Source of the DNA: Deltaproteobacteria bacterium | Lineage (GTDB): Bacteria; Desulfobacterota; DSM-4660; Desulfatiglandales; B25-G16 | Reading direction: 5' to 3' | Length of the DNA stretch: 40,736 bases | Assembly: GCA_020349945.1 (NCBI GenBank) | Contig: CP070704.1 | Span: forward strand, 1,103,736-1,144,471 | In this document: piece by piece, positions 27,084 through 35,889 of the stretch | Layout: every line of letters begins with the position of its first letter | Position numbering within the stretch: the first letter of the stretch is position 1 | The notes under the pieces: model-generated | Seen by the model: only the letters and a program-made list of their open reading frames with translations | What the model was told of the DNA's origin: nothing | Databases searched by the model: none | Made by a program: the position numbers and the translations under genes

Positions 27084-28190
27084 ATGAAAAAAATACCCCT
27101 AATTAAACCCTATATCACCGAAGAGGTAAAAGCCAAAGTCTGTGAGGTCCTGGACAGCGGCTACCTTACTGAAGGTCCAGTGACAAAGGAGTTTGAGGAT
27201 AGGGTCAAAGATTATGTGGGTTGTCAATATGCTCTGGCCGTTTCCAATTGCACCGTTGGGCTAGAAATGGGGCTCCGGGCCATGGGGATTGGCCCCGGAG
27301 ATGAGGTTATCGTACCGGACTACACCTATCCGGCAACCGCGGATGTTGTCCAGATAGTTGGGGCTCAGATCGTAATTGTTGATATCGACCCGGAAACCGG
27401 GTTGATCGATTACGAGGCCTTAGAACAGGCAATTACATCGTATACAAAGGCAGTTGTACCAGTTTCACTATTTGGAAATCCATTGGATTATGATCGCCTG
27501 AACAGGATAAAAGAGAAGTATGGCATTTTTATTCTTGAAGATGCGGCCTGTTCCCTTGGGGCAAGATACAATAGGGTGTGCGTGGGGAACTTGGCCGACA
27601 TTTCCGTCTTCAGTCTCCATCCACGCAAATTCATTACCACTGGTGAAGGCGGAGTAATTACCACCAATAACGCTCACTGGGCTGAATGGATGGATTCTTA
27701 CAAACATTTTGGCATGGGGAATCATGACAGCAGGGTTGGGAGTCAATTTGAACGTATCGGCACAAATTATAAATTGAGTAATATCCAGGCTGCTGTGGGC
27801 TTGGTGCAGATGCGTTATGTAGAGAAGCTCTTAGCCAGACGCGCGGAGATTGCAGAACGCTACTATGGTCTGCTTAAAAACGTGCCAGGGGTCTCCTTCC
27901 TTAGAGTTACGTCGAAAGGTTCCCATTCCTGGCAATCCTGTTGTATTTTTATAGAAAATCGCAATCAAACCATCACGAAGCTCAAAGAAAAGGGTATTGA
28001 GGTGCAGATAGGAACGTATGCACTACACATGCATCCCGCATTCGCACCGAGCGACTATTGCCAGATCAGGGGTGACATGTCTGGTAGCAGATATGCCTTT
28101 GAGCATTGTTTGGCTCTCCCACTGTATCATGATTTAAAAGCCACAGACCAAGAATATATCGTGGAGAGACTATTAGAAACTATTTCTTAA
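27084..28190 (+). CDS. DegT/DnrJ/EryC1/StrS-type aminotransferase
   Basis: 368 residues, a PLP enzyme that typically puts an amino group on a nucleotide keto-sugar. Lys182 in SLHPRKFITTGEGG is the expected Schiff-base residue; EDAACSLGARYN contains the pyridine-contacting Asp; the opening PLIKPYITEEVKAKVCEVLDSG is standard. The upstream SDR could supply its keto-sugar, implying an amino sugar in the glycan. The next gene starts 12 bases later. Confidence 0.9.
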   Translation: MKKIPLIKPYITEEVKAKVCEVLDSGYLTEGPVTKEFEDRVKDYVGCQYALAVSNCTVGLEMGLRAMGIGPGDEVIVPDYTYPATADVVQIVGAQIVIVDIDPETGLIDYEALEQAITSYTKAVVPVSLFGNPLDYDRLNRIKEKYGIFILEDAACSLGARYNRVCVGNLADISVFSLHPRKFITTGEGGVITTNNAHWAEWMDSYKHFGMGNHDSRVGSQFERIGTNYKLSNIQAAVGLVQMRYVEKLLARRAEIAERYYGLLKNVPGVSFLRVTSKGSHSWQSCCIFIENRNQTITKLKEKGIEVQIGTYALHMHPAFAPSDYCQIRGDMSGSRYAFEHCLALPLYHDLKATDQEYIVERLLETIS

Positions 28191-28202
28191 GTGGAGTCTA
28201 CT

Positions 28203-29174
28203 ATGTCAGCACTAAAAAGGCTTGGTATAGACATCCAAAAATACAGGCCTGAAAAGAGATACTCAAGGGAACAAGAGCAGACTGCAAAATCTTTTGCTTT
28301 CAAATGGTCGAAACGTGAAACCTATGAATCAGATAACCTGCGGGAATTAACTGCAAAATGGCTATTGGAAAGATATTGTTCTGGAGATCCCAAGAAGTTA
28401 TCAGAATGGTTAGATGGTGGACGTAAGATAATACTTGATGCTGGTTGTGGCTCTGGACACTCTGCTTTGCTTTTTTTTGGAGATTTTTTGAAAGAACATG
28501 ATTATTTGGGTGTTGACATATCATCTTCTGTGAATGTTGCAAAGATTCGCTTTCAGGAAATGGGGTATCCAGGGGATTTTATCCAAGTTAGTATAATCGA
28601 TTTACCTATACCCGAGAAGTGTCTAGACTTAATTTTTTGCGAGGGCGTATTGCACCACACAGATTCGGTTGAAGAAGGGATAAGGTGTCTTGCAAACAAA
28701 TTGAAAATGGGGGGAAGATTCCTTTTTTACGTATATGCAAAAAAAGGTGTGATTCGGGAGTTTACAGATGATTATATAAGAAATGGTATTAAAGATATGG
28801 AGGATCAAAAAGCGTGGGAAGCGCTTAGGCCATTAACTAGATTGGGGATCGTTTTGGGAAAGATGAGCGTTGAAATAGATGTGCCAGAAGATATACCATA
28901 TTTGGGAATAGAGAAAGGTAGGATAGACTTACAGCGTTTTTTCTATTGGAATATCTGTAAATTGTTCTATTCTCCCAAACTTACTCTAGAGGAAATGAAC
29001 CACATAAATTTTGACTGGTACAGACCTCTAAATTGCCACCGTCATACACCACAAGAGGTAAAAACTTTTTGCGATAGAGCAGGATTGCAAATAGAACATA
29101 TGGATATCCAAAATTCTGGAATAACGGTTGTTGCCTTAAAGGTAAACCATGTGCGGAATCTGCGGAATCTTTAA
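28203..29174 (+). CDS. Class I SAM-dependent methyltransferase
   Basis: 323 residues from ATG 28203, with GGAG six bases upstream; a GTG at 28191 directly after the aminotransferase stop is less likely. The SAM motif I is ILDAGCGSGHSALL (77-90), then YLGVDIS and motif DLIFCEGVLHHTDS. It probably methylates a sugar or glycan end. By eye its codons are richer in A/T than those of asnB after it, a possible sign of separate origin. Its last 26 bases overlap asnB. Confidence 0.8.
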   Translation: MSALKRLGIDIQKYRPEKRYSREQEQTAKSFAFKWSKRETYESDNLRELTAKWLLERYCSGDPKKLSEWLDGGRKIILDAGCGSGHSALLFFGDFLKEHDYLGVDISSSVNVAKIRFQEMGYPGDFIQVSIIDLPIPEKCLDLIFCEGVLHHTDSVEEGIRCLANKLKMGGRFLFYVYAKKGVIREFTDDYIRNGIKDMEDQKAWEALRPLTRLGIVLGKMSVEIDVPEDIPYLGIEKGRIDLQRFFYWNICKLFYSPKLTLEEMNHINFDWYRPLNCHRHTPQEVKTFCDRAGLQIEHMDIQNSGITVVALKVNHVRNLRNL

Positions 29175-31044
29175 TTTAGATGGGGAACCTGTACCCCATC
29201 GCCATATCAAGTCCATGACCGATGCATTGGCCCACCGAGGTCCTGATGATGAAGGCCATTACGTAGATGTGAACATTGCACTCGGTCACAGGCGACTCGC
29301 TGTTCTCGACCTTACCCCTGCAGGTCACCAGCCCATGGCCAGTAAACACGGTGATATCGTCTTGGTTTACAACGGGCAAATTTACAACCATCTTGAACTC
29401 AAAGTTGAGCTGGAGGCTCTGGGGTATCAGTTCCGCTCCCGCACGGATACTGAGGTTCTTCTCAAGGGATATGAGGCGTGGGGAATTGAGATAGTCGAGA
29501 GGCTAAATGGTATGTTTGCCTTTGGCCTGTGGGATGGTCGGACCCGGACCCTTTATCTGGTGCGTGACCGCTACGGGATAAAGCCCCTGTACTGGACAAA
29601 GATGGGGAAGGCCTTCATCTTTGCCTCTGAAATAAAGGCCATTTTGACTCATCCCATGGTATCACCGCAGGTGAACCCGGATGCCCTCAATGAGTATTTT
29701 ACCTTTCAGAACCTTTTTCGATACCATACACTTTTTAGAGGCATCAATCTGCTTCAGGCAGCCTCCGTTAGATCGATAAGTGAAAGAGACCAAGATCTCG
29801 AAAAACGGACATGGTGGGATTATGATTTCACCAAGCGTGATGAAACCATGAGTATTCAAGAGGCCAGGCAAGAGACCCTGCGGCTTTTTCGTCAGGCTGT
29901 CATCAGAAACCTGATGAGTGATGTGCCAGTGGGGAGCTATCTTAGCGGGGGAATGGATTCCGGCTCCATTGTCGCCGTGACAGCTTCTCATATCCCCAGA
30001 CTTTCCACCTTCACCTGTGGGTTTGACCTTTCGTCCGTAACAGGGGTTGAGGCCAACATTGATGAACGCCGGGAGGCAGAGCTCATCTCCTGTCACTTTA
30101 AGACTGAGCACTTTCAGCAGGTTGTCAATGCCTCAGATATCTCATGGGCCTTACCTAAGGTGGTCTGGCACCTTGAGGATCTCCGTCTTGGTATGAGCTA
30201 TCCTAATTTCTATGTGGCTCGTCTGGCATCCAGATTTGTGAAGGTATGCCTTTCAGGAGCTGGCGGTGATGAGCTTTATGCTGGTTATCCCTGGCGGTAC
30301 TACCGTGTTTTTGATGCCTTGGGAAGGGATGATTACCTGAGGCAATATTATGAATTTTGGCAGAGACTGGTTCCTGACAAAGATAAACCCCTCTTATTTA
30401 CTGAAGACGTATGGCGACATGTAAGAGAACAGGACACCTTTCGAACCTTTTGCCGAGTCTTTACCTTTAACGAGGGGCTAAAATACGACTCTCCAGAGGA
30501 GGATATCGCCAATTCCCTCTATTTTGAAATAAAGACCTTTCTGGCCGGTCTGTTTATTGTTGGGGATAAACTTTCCATGGCTCACGGACTGGAGGAGAGA
30601 GTCCCTTTTCTTGATAATGATCTCGTGGACTTTGCGCAGCGTATTCCTATCCGTCATAAGCTGGCAAACTTGGAAAAAGTAGATAGACTTGATGAGAATG
30701 AAACCAGAAAGCTACGACGATACCAGGCATTCGATGATGGAAAAAATGTCCTGCGTAATGCCATGTCCAGGCTACTTCCTGAAGAAATAGTAAGGCGAAA
30801 AAAGCAAGGTTTCTCAGCACCAGATGAGTCATGGTACAGAGGAGAAGCTCTTGACTATGTCAAGGAGATCCTTCTAAATAGGAGGGCGGCTTACAGGGAT
30901 TTCTTAAATCCCAGCTTCGTGGCTGGCATCATCAATGAGCATGTATCTGGAAGAAGGAATTATAGACTCCTATTGTGGTCATTTCTCTGTTTCGAGTGGT
31001 GGTGCAGGATCTTCTTAGATGGTAAGATCCCCACTGAAAATTAG
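29149..31044 (+). CDS. asnB: Asparagine synthetase-type glutamine amidotransferase
   Basis: 631 residues, full AsnB length, starting MCGICGIFN so that Cys2 becomes the N-terminal nucleophile of the class II glutaminase. Further glutaminase residues are in LGHRRLAVLDLTPAGHQPM, VYNGQIYN and RTDTEVLLKGYE. The synthetase half has the PP-loop SGGMDSG (266-272) and CLSGAGGDELYAGYPWRY. It would use glutamine and ATP to amidate a carboxyl group. Within this cluster it may amidate a glycan rather than free aspartate. Confidence 0.92.
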   Translation: MCGICGIFNLDGEPVPHRHIKSMTDALAHRGPDDEGHYVDVNIALGHRRLAVLDLTPAGHQPMASKHGDIVLVYNGQIYNHLELKVELEALGYQFRSRTDTEVLLKGYEAWGIEIVERLNGMFAFGLWDGRTRTLYLVRDRYGIKPLYWTKMGKAFIFASEIKAILTHPMVSPQVNPDALNEYFTFQNLFRYHTLFRGINLLQAASVRSISERDQDLEKRTWWDYDFTKRDETMSIQEARQETLRLFRQAVIRNLMSDVPVGSYLSGGMDSGSIVAVTASHIPRLSTFTCGFDLSSVTGVEANIDERREAELISCHFKTEHFQQVVNASDISWALPKVVWHLEDLRLGMSYPNFYVARLASRFVKVCLSGAGGDELYAGYPWRYYRVFDALGRDDYLRQYYEFWQRLVPDKDKPLLFTEDVWRHVREQDTFRTFCRVFTFNEGLKYDSPEEDIANSLYFEIKTFLAGLFIVGDKLSMAHGLEERVPFLDNDLVDFAQRIPIRHKLANLEKVDRLDENETRKLRRYQAFDDGKNVLRNAMSRLLPEEIVRRKKQGFSAPDESWYRGEALDYVKEILLNRRAAYRDFLNPSFVAGIINEHVSGRRNYRLLLWSFLCFEWWCRIFLDGKIPTEN

Positions 31045-31075
31045 ATAACTACCATTTGCGATATTACATACAACT

Positions 31076-31651
31076 ATGGAAGAAAAAAAGATTTTGGGAG
31101 ATGAAAATAGTTGGTTAAAGGTCAGCGCCCAGAGAATCGATGAATTGAGAAGGCTTTATGAATCATTAAGAGAGGAAATGCAGAAGAAATGGAACAGAGA
31201 TCTCCCGCTGGAGGAGCTCCTTTTTGATAGATGGGAGCGGGCGGTAAGATTAGGCTTCGGGAAAGGAACGAGCATCTATCACAGCAGCTATGTGTACGGA
31301 GATGTGAAGGTGGGGGAGCACACGTGGATCGGGCCATTAACCATTCTTGACGGAACAGGGGGGTTGGAGATTGGTTCTTATTGCTCCATCTCCGCAGGGG
31401 TTCAAATCTACACTCATGATACGATAAAGTGGGCTGTTACTGGTGGAAATGCCCCCTATGAGTATGCTCCTGTAAGAATAGGCGATCGCTGCTACATCGG
31501 CCCTAACACGGTCATTTCGAAAGGGGTAAAAATAGGCAGTGGCTCAGTTGTGGGAGCCAATAGCGTTGTCCTTTCTGATATTCCAGCCAGAAGCAAGGCC
31601 TTAGGATGTCCTGCAAGATTAGTATCGAACGATAATTTTGGGTCAGAGTAA
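31076..31651 (+). CDS. Left-handed beta-helix (hexapeptide) acyltransferase
   Basis: 191 residues. After a helical, charged N-terminus (1-60), hexapeptide repeats run from about residue 70 to 180 ([46 protein letters not shown]). The His of YTHDT is the probable catalytic base of the xenobiotic/sugar O-acetyltransferase group. It likely acetylates a sugar, possibly the amino group made by the DegT enzyme. Last + strand gene of the cluster. Confidence 0.88.
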   Translation: MEEKKILGDENSWLKVSAQRIDELRRLYESLREEMQKKWNRDLPLEELLFDRWERAVRLGFGKGTSIYHSSYVYGDVKVGEHTWIGPLTILDGTGGLEIGSYCSISAGVQIYTHDTIKWAVTGGNAPYEYAPVRIGDRCYIGPNTVISKGVKIGSGSVVGANSVVLSDIPARSKALGCPARLVSNDNFGSE

Positions 31652-31692
31652 AATATCCGAATTTTGATTCCCCATAAAATCCCACTAAGCCT

Positions 31693-32637
31693 TTAAGTGG
31701 AATCTTGACTAATATTTTTTACCCCTAAAATTGCCCCAAAGATTACCCCTAAGACAAAACTTAAGCCTGTGGAGAATAGCCTCTGTATGGTGACAATGGA
31801 TATCCCTACTTCATTTGTTATCCCGAGATGCCTTAGGTAGAAGAGCAGGGATCCTTCACGTACCCCTAATCCCATAGGTATCATTGAGATAGCACCCAAA
31901 AAGAATGCAGTTGAATTTGCTATTATTGCCTGCCAAAGAGATAATTCCCCTGATAAAAAACCGCTCAGCAAGACCAGAGTGATACCGGCAAGCAATTGGA
32001 TAAAAATCATGAGGCACATGTATATCATTAAATGAGAAACGGCTATGTGAGAAAAGGCTTCACGAACCTTTTTGATAAATTGGTATATACGACTATTCTC
32101 GTTACCCTTTTTTAAAAAGATATGCATTCCATAAAACGTTAGCACAACAAAGATAAGGAGGCAGGAAAAAGAGAATATGAAAATGTTTGTTTTCCCCGTC
32201 AGATAGAATAAAGCGCCAATAAAAGCAATGATACCGCATATTGTTGTACTCACAATGAGTTCAATGAGAATCACGGTTGTTCCCGTAGCATAAGGAACGT
32301 TATCCAATCTATTTAATAGATAGACTGCTAGCGGAAAGCCGATCTTGGCAGGGGTAGAGTAATGAGCGGCCATGCTGGAAAAATGTATGAGAGTAAGGTT
32401 CTTGAATGTGGCGGAAGAGTATAATGAATATAAAAGATATTTACGTGTAAAAATGTGAAAGAGAGAGATTAGTAGAAAGATGAATAGCAATAAAACAAAT
32501 TGCCAAAGTTTCAATGATGAGATGGCTGTCCAAATATCTCTCAAAGATATTTTGAAAATAGCCATAAGGAAAAATACAATGATAAAAAAGAACAATAACC
32601 AGTACCTGCTTACCCATTGTCTCAGATCTATTTTCAT
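31693..32637 (-). CDS. UPF0104/lysylphosphatidylglycerol-synthase-TM-like membrane protein
   Basis: 314 residues with about eight hydrophobic helices, the first at residues 14-30. The family block near the C-terminus reads MGLGVREGSLLFYLRHLG, the counterpart of the usual PGGLGVREG. Proteins of this group (COG0392) are integral membrane proteins, some flipping or modifying lipids, and are often found in polysaccharide clusters. No soluble aminoacyl-transferase domain is attached, so lysyl transfer is not expected. It converges on the acyltransferase gene with a 41-base gap. Confidence 0.75.
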   Translation of the reverse strand: MKIDLRQWVSRYWLLFFFIIVFFLMAIFKISLRDIWTAISSLKLWQFVLLLFIFLLISLFHIFTRKYLLYSLYSSATFKNLTLIHFSSMAAHYSTPAKIGFPLAVYLLNRLDNVPYATGTTVILIELIVSTTICGIIAFIGALFYLTGKTNIFIFSFSCLLIFVVLTFYGMHIFLKKGNENSRIYQFIKKVREAFSHIAVSHLMIYMCLMIFIQLLAGITLVLLSGFLSGELSLWQAIIANSTAFFLGAISMIPMGLGVREGSLLFYLRHLGITNEVGISIVTIQRLFSTGLSFVLGVIFGAILGVKNISQDST

Positions 32638-33061
32638 GTCTTAAATGTTGGCAAAAACCTTGCTAAAGGAGGTTGGCCCTTTTTACAATTATCAATACCA
32701 AAATGAGAAGTCCTGGAAATGCCTCGTAAGACGTTGATAGATATATAATCAAATTCGTTACCTCGTCAACAATAGAGTTGATGACGATGGGCGTGGAGAA
32801 CAACGGCAAAGAACCATCAGGGAAGTCCGAAGGCTTTGCCTTGCAGGTGTTCCAAAGTCCAAGAGTTTGAAGGCCCAAGGGGTTCGATCCACCTATGAGG
32901 GGTTGCTGAAGAGGGTTCATAAAGCCTCTAGTGCTCAATCTCCTGCGGTTCGGTGAAACGGCCTTGAGAAAGAGGCCATCATTTTGTCTTATTTTGACTT
33001 TTTCTTGTTAAAAGGCTATATTTTTAGCACTGATTTTAACCCCTTTGTAGATTGTAAGATT
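32638..33061. other. 424-base spacer holding the archease promoter
   Basis: No frame with family character was seen on either strand; the longest (about 91 codons, minus strand) has no ribosome-binding site. Present are an inverted repeat GGCAAAG (32805-32811)/CTTTGCC (32834-32840), a small hairpin GGCCT (32960-32964)/AGGCC (32973-32977) followed by T-rich sequence, and the sigma-70 promoter at 32994-33022. A T-arm-like GGTTCGATCC at 32881-32890 does not belong to a tRNA. Confidence 0.6.
32994..33022 (+). promoter_or_regulatory. Sigma-70 promoter for archease-rtcB
   Basis: TTGACT (32994-32999) and TATATT (33017-33022) with a 17-base spacer. Predicted start near 33030, about 32 bases before the archease ATG. 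Confidence 0.75.
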
Positions 33062-33490
33062 ATGGAGTCAACCCCTGTGACGTATCGGATTATTGATCAT
33101 ACAGCCGATCTGGGGATAATCGTTAAGGGCCCTGATGTAGAACATCTCTTCGTTCATGCTGCCCAGGCGATGACGGATCTCATGGTTAGGCGACATGTCA
33201 GTGATAACATCCTTACAAGGGATGTTTCGGTGCAAGGTGAAGATTTTCCGGACCTTATGGTTAAATGGCTTGGAGAGATTCTCTATCTCTTTGAAGGTGA
33301 GGGTTTGATAGTAAATTCAATAGAGATCAAATCAATAGGTCCGATTCAACTGCGGGCTACGCTTACCCTAAGCAGTCTTGAGCCAGAACGTCACCAGATC
33401 CTGAGGGAAATAAAGGCTGTTACCTACCATCAGATTTCAGTTAATAAGGCCAATGATGGGTGGGAGGCAAGGGTTATATTCGATATCTAG
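33062..33490 (+). CDS. Archease
   Basis: 142 residues from ATG 33062, the usual archease length. The frame is open 26 codons further upstream, but that part covers the promoter and is not archease-like. The family opening is YRIIDHTADLGIIVKG with the metal-binding Asp of DHTAD; then LMVKWLGEILYLFEGEGL and the C-terminal VTYHQISV and WEARVIFDI. Archease speeds guanylylation and multiple turnover of RtcB. Its gene is 14 bases upstream of rtcB, as expected for an activator-ligase pair. Confidence 0.93.
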   Translation: MESTPVTYRIIDHTADLGIIVKGPDVEHLFVHAAQAMTDLMVRRHVSDNILTRDVSVQGEDFPDLMVKWLGEILYLFEGEGLIVNSIEIKSIGPIQLRATLTLSSLEPERHQILREIKAVTYHQISVNKANDGWEARVIFDI

Positions 33491-33504
33491 CAAATCGGGA
33501 CGTT

Positions 33505-34944
33505 ATGGATTTTGAGATAAAAAAGATAGACGATTGGCGTTACCTTATACCCAAGACGGGTGCTATGAGGGTGCCAGGGCTTATTTTTTCCAGCTCTGAG
33601 TTAATGCCTAATATAAGAGGTGATCAGAGCCTCCTCCAGGTAGTTAATGTCGCTACGCTCCCAGGTATCGTCAAACATGCCCTTGCCATGCCAGATATAC
33701 ATTGGGGTTACGGCTTCCCGATAGGTGGTGTAGCTGCATTCAGTCTTGAAGATGGGATCATCTCACCAGGGGGGGTTGGTTATGACATAAACTGCGGCAC
33801 CAGGCTTCTGACCACCTCTCTTTTTGCAAGCGAAATCAGGCCTAAGATAAAAGAGCTTGTTTCAGCCCTGTTCAGGGATATCCCCGCAGGCGTTGGCTCC
33901 AGAGGAAACATACGCTTATCAAAACACGAGGAGAGCAAGGTAGCTGTTAAGGGTGCCTCCTGGGCTGTGCAAAAGGGCTTTGGTACAGAAGAAGATCTAG
34001 AGAGGACCGAGGATTATGGGGTTATGAAAGGGGCTGATCCTGCGGTAGTCAGTGACAGGGCATTTAAGAGGGGGCACGATGAGCTCGGAACACTCGGCTC
34101 CGGCAATCACTTTCTAGAGATACAGTCAGTCGAGGAGATTTATGACCAAAAAATAGCGGGTGTTTTTAATCTCTTTGAAGGTCAACTCACGGTACTTATT
34201 CATTCAGGCTCAAGGGGATTTGGCCATCAGATCTGCGATGACTTCTTAAAGGAGATGGGAACTCAGGTGAGGGGGTTAGGATTTAGTCTTCCAGACAGAC
34301 AGTTAGCATGCGCCTATATAAAATCTGGCCCGGGTAAGAGATATCTTGCTGGTATGGCCTGTGCAGCCAACTATGCCTGGGCAAACAGGCAGATAATAAT
34401 GCACTGGACAAGGGAAACATTTGAGAAGGCGTTAGAAATTGCCCCAGGCGATTTGAAGATGGAACTTCTCTATGATGTCTGCCATAACATTGCTAAATTA
34501 GAAACACATGTACTGGGTGGCAAAAAGGTAAGCCTGTGTGTTCACCGAAAGGGGGCTACACGGTCACTGCCTCCTGGCCATCCAGATGTTCCCCAGAGAT
34601 ACAGGGAGGTGGGGCAGCCGGTTTTGATACCCGGTGATATGGGAACTTGCTCGTATATATTGGCAGGCTCCCAAAAGGCCATGGAGGAAACCTTTGGGTC
34701 CACCTGTCATGGGGCTGGCAGGGTGTTGAGCAGGAGGCAGGCCATCAAGGCGGCAAAAGGTAGGGCTATAAATCGAGAGCTCGAAGATAGGGGTATCTTT
34801 GTTCAATCAAGGGGACGGAACACCTTAAAAGAGGAGATCTCCGAGGCCTATAAGGATGTCTCGTTAGTGGTTGAGGCTGTTCATATGGCGGGATTAGCAA
34901 AAAAAGTGGCCAAATTGAGACCCCTTGGTGTTATAAAGGGCTAA
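33505..34944 (+). CDS. rtcB: RNA-splicing ligase RtcB
   Basis: 479 residues from ATG 33505; 15 codons of open frame upstream overlap archease and are unlike the family. It joins 2',3'-cyclic-phosphate or 3'-phosphate RNA ends to 5'-OH ends using GTP and Mn2+. Present are MPDIHWGYGFPIGGVA, the metal-binding D94-I-N-C97-G-T-R, GSGNHFLE, HSGSRGFGHQ, HRKGATRSLPPGHPD and the guanylylated His402 in HGAGR. With archease it likely repairs or processes tRNA or stress-cleaved RNA. The stop overlaps the convergent popT stop by four bases. Confidence 0.96.
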   Translation: MDFEIKKIDDWRYLIPKTGAMRVPGLIFSSSELMPNIRGDQSLLQVVNVATLPGIVKHALAMPDIHWGYGFPIGGVAAFSLEDGIISPGGVGYDINCGTRLLTTSLFASEIRPKIKELVSALFRDIPAGVGSRGNIRLSKHEESKVAVKGASWAVQKGFGTEEDLERTEDYGVMKGADPAVVSDRAFKRGHDELGTLGSGNHFLEIQSVEEIYDQKIAGVFNLFEGQLTVLIHSGSRGFGHQICDDFLKEMGTQVRGLGFSLPDRQLACAYIKSGPGKRYLAGMACAANYAWANRQIIMHWTRETFEKALEIAPGDLKMELLYDVCHNIAKLETHVLGGKKVSLCVHRKGATRSLPPGHPDVPQRYREVGQPVLIPGDMGTCSYILAGSQKAMEETFGSTCHGAGRVLSRRQAIKAAKGRAINRELEDRGIFVQSRGRNTLKEEISEAYKDVSLVVEAVHMAGLAKKVAKLRPLGVIKG

Positions 34945-35876
34945 TCCTTTTTCTGTGTCCAGGCATTCATACCCAAGACAACCAGAAAACCAAAAAACAT
35001 CAAAAGGAGCGCAAGACAAACCTCACTGTTAAAGGAAGCTGGCAGGGTATTAACCTGTAGAGCAGGAACCTCCTTTCCATGACTGTCAAGAAGGGTTGTC
35101 AGGGTCTCTTTCCAGGGCCAGATTTTCCTCAAAGAGCCAAGCATGAGACCAATGAGAAGCGCCATGGTCAAATCATGATATCTTCTTAAAAGCCATCCTA
35201 TAACCCTGACAAAACTGAGTAATCCCACCAAGGCGCCGGCTATAAGAATTAAGAGGGTTCCAAGATCTTTATTATTTATTGCCTCAAGGATATAGTGATA
35301 TTTCCCCAGCAGCACCAGGATATAGGCACCTGATACCCCGGGCAGAATCATTGCACAGATGGCCAAGAAACCGCTTGAAAAGATAAACCATGGGGCATCC
35401 GGTGTAGCCGCAGGGACCAGGCCAAACAAAAAATAAGCAGCCACTGTCCCCAACCCGATAGCAACAAAGGCAGTCATTTTCCATCGTTTTACTACCCTGC
35501 TCACGGCAAAGACTGAGGATAAAATCAAACCGAAGAAAAAGGACCAGACAATAACTGGACACTCGTCTAGAAGCCAACTCAGGGCCCTTGCCAGAGAGAC
35601 GGTAGCCAATAAAACACCCACACCAACGGACAAAAGAAAAGGCCAGGAAACAGATGAGATTGCCTCCCTGATTTTGAGCAAGCCCACAAGCCTGAGGAAA
35701 TTAAGATTCAGTGAACGGATGGCATCAATTAATTCTTCATAGATGCCAAGGATGAGGGCCATGGTCCCTCCTGATACACCGGGAATAACATTTGCCGCAC
35801 CCATACAAAATCCCTTAACTGCGAGGATAAGATAAGTGGATGGGGATTGTGATGATATAGATCGCTTTCTTTTCAC
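34941..35876 (-). CDS. popT: DUF368 family undecaprenyl-phosphate translocase (PopT-type)
   Basis: 311 residues, polytopic. The family block GFCMGAANVIPGVSGGTMALILGIYEELIDAI is near residues 21-52 and is partly repeated in the second half (AICAMILPGVSGAYILVLLGKYHYIL), the pseudo-repeat of DUF368. Members have been shown elsewhere to move undecaprenyl phosphate back to the cytoplasmic leaflet. It lies 13 bases downstream of uppP on the same strand, so phosphatase and translocase are probably cotranscribed. The function is known for the family and inferred here. Confidence 0.88.
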   Translation of the reverse strand: MKRKRSISSQSPSTYLILAVKGFCMGAANVIPGVSGGTMALILGIYEELIDAIRSLNLNFLRLVGLLKIREAISSVSWPFLLSVGVGVLLATVSLARALSWLLDECPVIVWSFFFGLILSSVFAVSRVVKRWKMTAFVAIGLGTVAAYFLFGLVPAATPDAPWFIFSSGFLAICAMILPGVSGAYILVLLGKYHYILEAINNKDLGTLLILIAGALVGLLSFVRVIGWLLRRYHDLTMALLIGLMLGSLRKIWPWKETLTTLLDSHGKEVPALQVNTLPASFNSEVCLALLLMFFGFLVVLGMNAWTQKKD

Positions 35877-35889
35877 GGAATAAACACCA

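Noticed and set aside
31682..31720. Weak CCACT/AGTGG hairpin and T-run as a bidirectional terminator
   Set aside because: Stem is only 5 bp, and the T-run is coding sequence for the end of the minus-strand membrane protein.
32881..32890. GGTTCGATCC resembling a tRNA T-arm
   Set aside because: The T-stem has a mismatch, and no matching acceptor stem, anticodon arm or D-arm can be built upstream on either strand.
32984..33061. Upstream extension of archease
   Set aside because: It would cover the sigma-70 promoter and adds a hydrophobic lead not seen in archease.
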